The notes under the pieces: generated by a model
What the model saw: only the letters and a program-made list of their open reading frames with translations
Database searches by the model: none
Told to the model about the DNA's origin: nothing
NCBI GenBank assembly: GCA_947174985.1
Contig: CAMWLB010000088.1
Location: 1 to 10,207 of the forward strand
Length of the DNA stretch: 10,207 nucleotides
Source: an uncultured Lachnospiraceae bacterium
Lineage (GTDB): Bacteria; Bacillota; Clostridia; Lachnospirales; Lachnospiraceae
Reading direction: 5' to 3'
In this document: one piece after another, positions 7,087 to 10,207 of the stretch
How positions within the stretch are numbered: position 1 is the first letter of the stretch
Layout: each line of letters opens with the position of its first letter
Program-made: the position numbers and the translations under genes

Positions 7087-7596
7087 ATGCTAAACGAAAA
7101 TATAAAAGCAATCAGAAAATCAAAAGGACTTTCGCAACAAGAGCTTGCTGTCAAGCTGAGCGTGGTGCGGCAAACAGTTTCTAAATGGGAGCAAGGATTG
7201 TCAGTTCCCGATTCTGATATGTTGATCTCCATATCGGAAGTGCTTGAAACACCCGTGAGTACGTTGCTTGGAGAAAATGTCATTGAGTCGAAAGTTGACG
7301 ACTTAAAGGCAATTTCCGCAAAACTGGAGGTGATAAACTTGCAGCTTGCACAGAGAAAAACCACAAGAAAAAAAATTCTACATTGGCTTCTTATTTCATT
7401 ATGCATAGTCATCGTAGCAATTTTTGTAATTTTATTGGTATTAGAAAGTCCTTACTTGGGTTGGGATTATAGTGATCCTGAAACCACTGTTCTCGGTGTG
7501 GCAGTTCATTTATTTGAATGGCTGTTTGTCAGAGTAGCACCGATTATCCTTATTGGTGCAGTCATTGGAATTTTCTTGACACGGAGGAAAGAATAA
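7087..7596 (+). CDS. XRE-family DNA-binding protein with membrane-spanning C terminus
   Basis: The protein has 169 residues. An N-terminal HTH_3 domain (about 4-60) shows the typical run LSQQELAVKLSVVRQTVSKWE, followed by the SVPDSDML turn. A short charged, possibly coiled segment (about 68-95) links to a strong membrane helix (about 98-119). A second hydrophobic stretch follows at about 134-164, and the protein ends in TRRKE. The frame is open back to 7018, but AAGGAGG at 7071-7077 stands nine bases before the ATG at 7087, and the HTH domain begins there (MLNENIKAIRKSKGLSQQEL). DNA-binding proteins of this form are thought to be tethered to the inner face of the membrane and to link an envelope signal to transcription. 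The target is unknown; the gene itself or the following solute-binding protein are candidates (inference). Confidence 0.9.
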   Translation: MLNENIKAIRKSKGLSQQELAVKLSVVRQTVSKWEQGLSVPDSDMLISISEVLETPVSTLLGENVIESKVDDLKAISAKLEVINLQLAQRKTTRKKILHWLLISLCIVIVAIFVILLVLESPYLGWDYSDPETTVLGVAVHLFEWLFVRVAPIILIGAVIGIFLTRRKE

Positions 7597-7605
7597 AATT
7601 ATGCA
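7576..7605 (+). promoter_or_regulatory. Possible weak promoter for the solute-binding protein gene
   Basis: A perfect TTGACA (7576-7581) lies in the last codons of the XRE gene. TATGCA (7600-7605) follows after 18 bases, a poor -10 box. If used, it would let the downstream gene be expressed apart from the regulator. Read-through from the XRE gene is equally possible. Confidence 0.25.
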
Positions 7606-7748
7606 ACAAAATAGGATTTCCTATTATACAATCAATCAAGTGTTTTTTGTAGCAACACGAGGTTAATAAGGGATTTATGAAAAGTCACAAGGTCATTACA
7701 ACCATTGCAGCAGGTGTGAATTGCGGAAAAGGTAGAAGAAAAAACAAT

Positions 7749-9161
7749 ATGAAGAAATTATTAACGGGTTTGGCGGGAATTGTCTTTGGAGTGTTTTTTC
7801 TGACAATCTGTGGAAAGGGGCAGGCAGAAGCGGTTTCAGTTGTGCAGTCGGCGGAGGCAAAAGACACCGATACAGAAAATCATGGGCAGAGCGGGCAGGA
7901 AGAAAGCACTAATAAAATTATGCTAACACTGGGAACCATAGGAACAGACCCGCGGCTGGAAAATGCAGTGGAAGCCTATAATGCCCAAAGTGAGAAGTAC
8001 TATGTTAAAATAATAGATTATCTGCCGAGAGAATATGATTGTGCTGTAAGGGAGGCATCAAGGGATAGATTTCGGATGGACTTTGCTGCCGGTAATGGAA
8101 CGGATATCGTCAGTCTGAGCGGTCAAGTAGCGGATGAGTTGGGATATGCGGGCGTGTTGATGGACCTCAATGCTTTTCTGACCAAGGAGGATAGACAGGA
8201 GAAGTATGTGGGTAATATTTTGGAATGTGCCCAGACTGGCGCTGCTCTTTACGAAATCTCACCAGTATTTGTTCTTGAATTCATTGTAGGGAATGGCGAC
8301 AGAATTGGCATGGAAAACGGCTGGACACTGGAGGAAATGCTGGACAGTTTTGAGAAGAACGGCAGGGATGGATCAGCATTGGGCAAGGGCGGCGTGCGAA
8401 CCGTGGCACGGTTAGTACAGTATTCCATAGAAGATTATGTGGACTGGGAAACGGGAACGGCAGATTTCTGCAATGAGGAATTTTATCATGTTTTGCAATT
8501 CGGCAAAGAAGCTGACAGTGGTGAATATGTCTATCCCACCAGAGAGAGCTTGGCATCGGGAACCCATATCGCCAGTTGTGAGCTTCTTGTAAGTGGGGCA
8601 GACATGCAGTACTTTAACTGGTTGTTTGGGGACAATATGGTGGTGAAGGGATATCCCAGTAATCATGGTACGGGCGTTGCAGTCAGATTGGAAGGCCCCG
8701 TGGGAATCAGTTCCTACAGCCAGCATCCGGAGGGGGCTTGGGATTTCCTGGAATTTTATGTGGAGGGGACTTGGACGGAGAGAGAATTTTATGTAGAGGA
8801 AACTCTGATAAAAGAAGATTTTTTTGATGTGTTTCATGGTGGGTTCCCTTTGAACCGACAGCTTTTTGAAGAGAAATTGGATCGCTCCATGGTAAAGCGA
8901 TATATGGATACCGGAGAACCAGTGGCTTTGATTTGGAGAGAAGGCGACATACCGAATTTTTGTGCCAACACAGCGGAGGATGTGGAAAAGCTGCGTGAGT
9001 TAATTGCATTGGCAGACAGGCGGAGCCTTTCCAGCCAGTCGGTAATCATCCGGATTATTGAAGAAGAGGTAAGCGGTTACAATGCCGGAATTCTCACTGC
9101 GGAACAGACGGCAGATAGAATCCAAAATCGTGTCCAGTTGTATTTGGACGAGAAAAAATAA
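7749..9161 (+). CDS. Extracellular solute-binding protein (ABC transporter family 1-like), orphan
   Basis: From the ATG at 7749 the protein has 470 residues. It begins with a signal sequence, MKKLLTGLAGIVFGVFFLTI, followed by C21 and a possible signal-peptidase site after GQAEA. The lipobox would be LTIC, with Ile where Gly, Ala or Ser is normal, so lipid attachment is doubtful. The mature part shows family 1 binding-protein features: an early strand IMLTLGTIG, a NAVEAYNAQS helix, DIVSLSG, GPVGISSYSQHPEGAWDFLEFY, and the ending TAEQTADRIQNRVQLYLDE. An alternative start at 7677 has AAGGGA just upstream but would add 24 residues before the signal helix. No permease or ATPase gene is adjacent, so the transporter partner, if any, is encoded elsewhere. 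The ligand is probably a sugar or oligosaccharide by family only. It follows the XRE gene by about 150 bases. Confidence 0.8.
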   Translation: MKKLLTGLAGIVFGVFFLTICGKGQAEAVSVVQSAEAKDTDTENHGQSGQEESTNKIMLTLGTIGTDPRLENAVEAYNAQSEKYYVKIIDYLPREYDCAVREASRDRFRMDFAAGNGTDIVSLSGQVADELGYAGVLMDLNAFLTKEDRQEKYVGNILECAQTGAALYEISPVFVLEFIVGNGDRIGMENGWTLEEMLDSFEKNGRDGSALGKGGVRTVARLVQYSIEDYVDWETGTADFCNEEFYHVLQFGKEADSGEYVYPTRESLASGTHIASCELLVSGADMQYFNWLFGDNMVVKGYPSNHGTGVAVRLEGPVGISSYSQHPEGAWDFLEFYVEGTWTEREFYVEETLIKEDFFDVFHGGFPLNRQLFEEKLDRSMVKRYMDTGEPVALIWREGDIPNFCANTAEDVEKLRELIALADRRSLSSQSVIIRIIEEEVSGYNAGILTAEQTADRIQNRVQLYLDEKK

Positions 9162-9203
9162 ATGCAATCAAAGTTTTATAAGCATAGCGAATGACGATTT
9201 TAT

Positions 9204-10046
9204 CTAAAACAGTTTATGATATTCTTCTTTAAATTTTTTTGAAAAAATACAATATAACGCAAGACAGCCGCAAAAGAGCATTTTAGTATATCGAATTGTC
9301 ATGCTGATTTCAGTGGAATATGGGGAAAGAAGCTGACTTCCCAACAAATTTCCCAGCATGTGTACCAATGCGCCTGCTAAAATACTTCTTTTTGTTTTTA
9401 TGTAAACATACGAAACAGCAAAATTAAGAAGCATAACACTCGGTATATACATAATAGCATCGAATAAGGAATTTTGAAGCAAATCGTACTGTGCCTGTCC
9501 CGGCGTAAAATACCACGGCAAATGCCAGATGCCCCAAATAAAACCTAAAAGTAAAGTAGCCCCCGTAAACCCGAATCTAATAAACAATCTATCCAGTGCA
9601 TAACCCCTCCACCCAAATTCTTCATTTAAGGGACCGGAAATAACAGAAAAGAACAATACCAAAAACAGGTTTAACGGATTTTGTATAATTGCATGAATAT
9701 AATTCATTCCCGGCATTTCATAACCCAATAAATATACACCTGACCCAATTGCCACAATCGAAATCAACGTGAAGAATAAAACTGTTAAGACAAGCCATTT
9801 TATCCCCATATACCGGAAACTAAAACAACGCATAAAATAGTCTTTTCGCTGTTCTTTTGAATAGGTTAAGAATACGATAAACAATGCGGTAACAGACGGT
9901 GCGCCACCGCCGAAATAAAATAGGAATGTTCCTAACGGGGTCCCCTCTATTCCCATAAAAACAGGGGCAAATCCAAATCCCCATGTCCATGCAAGCGTGA
10001 TAATAAAAAACAGAGCTAAGTGCTTTCCGTCATTAGATTTTATCAT
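9204..10046 (-). CDS. CPBP-family intramembrane metalloprotease (CAAX protease-like)
   Basis: The protein has 280 residues and about seven to eight hydrophobic segments. The CPBP/Abi signature motifs are intact: EEFGWR (E142, E143, R147), the WGIWHLPWYF segment with H175, and LVHMLGNLLG with H229 and N233. These residues form the predicted metal-binding active site in the membrane. Family members cut CAAX-like or other membrane peptides, or act in bacteriocin self-immunity; the substrate here is unknown. The start at 10046 is chosen because AAAGGAGG (10057-10064 on the minus strand) lies ten bases before it. A longer frame to 10076 would place this ribosome binding site inside the coding region. 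The first 14 bases overlap the end of the upstream gene, so translational coupling is likely. It is convergent with the solute-binding protein gene, with 42 bases between the stops and no clear terminator. Confidence 0.9.
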   Translation of the reverse strand: MIKSNDGKHLALFFIITLAWTWGFGFAPVFMGIEGTPLGTFLFYFGGGAPSVTALFIVFLTYSKEQRKDYFMRCFSFRYMGIKWLVLTVLFFTLISIVAIGSGVYLLGYEMPGMNYIHAIIQNPLNLFLVLFFSVISGPLNEEFGWRGYALDRLFIRFGFTGATLLLGFIWGIWHLPWYFTPGQAQYDLLQNSLFDAIMYIPSVMLLNFAVSYVYIKTKRSILAGALVHMLGNLLGSQLLSPYSTEISMTIRYTKMLFCGCLALYCIFSKKFKEEYHKLF

Positions 10047-10206
10047 TGTTTTTCCGCCTCCTTTCCAGTTGTGCATTTATATAGTCAATATCTCTTTTAA
10101 CAACGGCCATATCAAGAAAGTAAGCCGGAACATATACGATTGCCACGTACACAAACGCCATCCACCAATTCGATTTAAAAAACCATTCGACAAAATATCC
10201 GTATAA
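10033..10206 (-). CDS. Membrane protein C-terminal end, DUF3021-like, cut by window edge
   Basis: Reading the minus strand from the right edge gives an open frame of 57 residues ending in TAA at 10033-10035. It contains a membrane helix (WWMAFVYVAIVYVPAYFL) and then a charged tail, VKRDIDYINAQLERRRKNN. This layout resembles the last helix and tail of DUF3021 membrane proteins, which are often encoded beside LytTR regulators, but the piece is too short for certainty. It supplies the coding sequence in which the ribosome binding site of the CPBP gene is embedded, and the two genes overlap by 14 bases, so they likely form one operon. The start lies outside the window. Confidence 0.65.
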   Translation of the reverse strand, partial: LYGYFVEWFFKSNWWMAFVYVAIVYVPAYFLDMAVVKRDIDYINAQLERRRKNNDKI

Positions 10207-10207
10207 G

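Noticed and set aside
7610..7625. Small hairpin AATAGG/CCTATT after the XRE gene as a terminator
   Set aside because: The stem is six AT-rich pairs and the T-run begins about 17 bases later, so it does not fit an intrinsic terminator.
9173..9210. GTTTTA/TAAAAC pairing between the convergent solute-binding protein and CPBP genes
   Set aside because: Only six AT-rich pairs with a 26-base loop and no adjacent T-run; too weak to call a terminator.

Overview
The window looks like chromosomal DNA of a gut-type Clostridia, most likely Lachnospiraceae. The reasons are the Gram-positive ribosome binding sites (GGAGG types), moderate GC, a surface glycoside hydrolase with Big_2-like modules held by a C-terminal membrane anchor, a YesN/AraC-type response regulator, and a Lachnospiraceae-style solute-binding protein. 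This assignment comes from protein style only and no database was searched.

Positions 1-4970 hold a plus-strand polysaccharide-utilisation operon. It contains the 3' end of an alpha/beta-hydrolase esterase, a small YccF-family membrane protein, a secreted and membrane-anchored GH5 endoglucanase-like enzyme with several accessory modules, and a cytoplasmic GH43 beta-xylosidase/arabinofuranosidase-like enzyme. Gaps are short and the GH43 ribosome binding site overlaps the GH5 stop codon, so the genes are probably co-transcribed from a promoter upstream of the window. A hairpin with a T-run closes the operon. The likely logic is that GH5 cuts a plant-wall glucan or xylan at the cell surface, oligosaccharides are imported by a transporter outside the window, and the esterase and GH43 trim them inside the cell.

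Positions 4952-6517 (minus strand) encode a response regulator with REC and AraC-type DNA-binding domains, convergent with the enzyme operon and a candidate regulator of it. No histidine kinase gene is visible. A near-consensus sigma-A promoter lies in front of it.

Positions 6518-7086 form a divergent spacer without a convincing gene. Its main feature is a 42-bp perfect inverted repeat (6659-6700 / 6739-6780) that continues inward as a terminator-like hairpin with T-runs on both strands, followed by weak tandem repeats. This is the least explained structure in the window.

Positions 7087-9161 (plus strand) encode an XRE-type DNA-binding protein with a membrane-spanning C-terminal half, then an orphan extracellular solute-binding protein with no permease genes beside it. 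Positions 9204-10206 (minus strand) hold a CPBP-family (CAAX protease-like) membrane protein that overlaps the 3' end of a further membrane protein gene cut by the window edge; that end was recognised by reading the minus strand to the window boundary.
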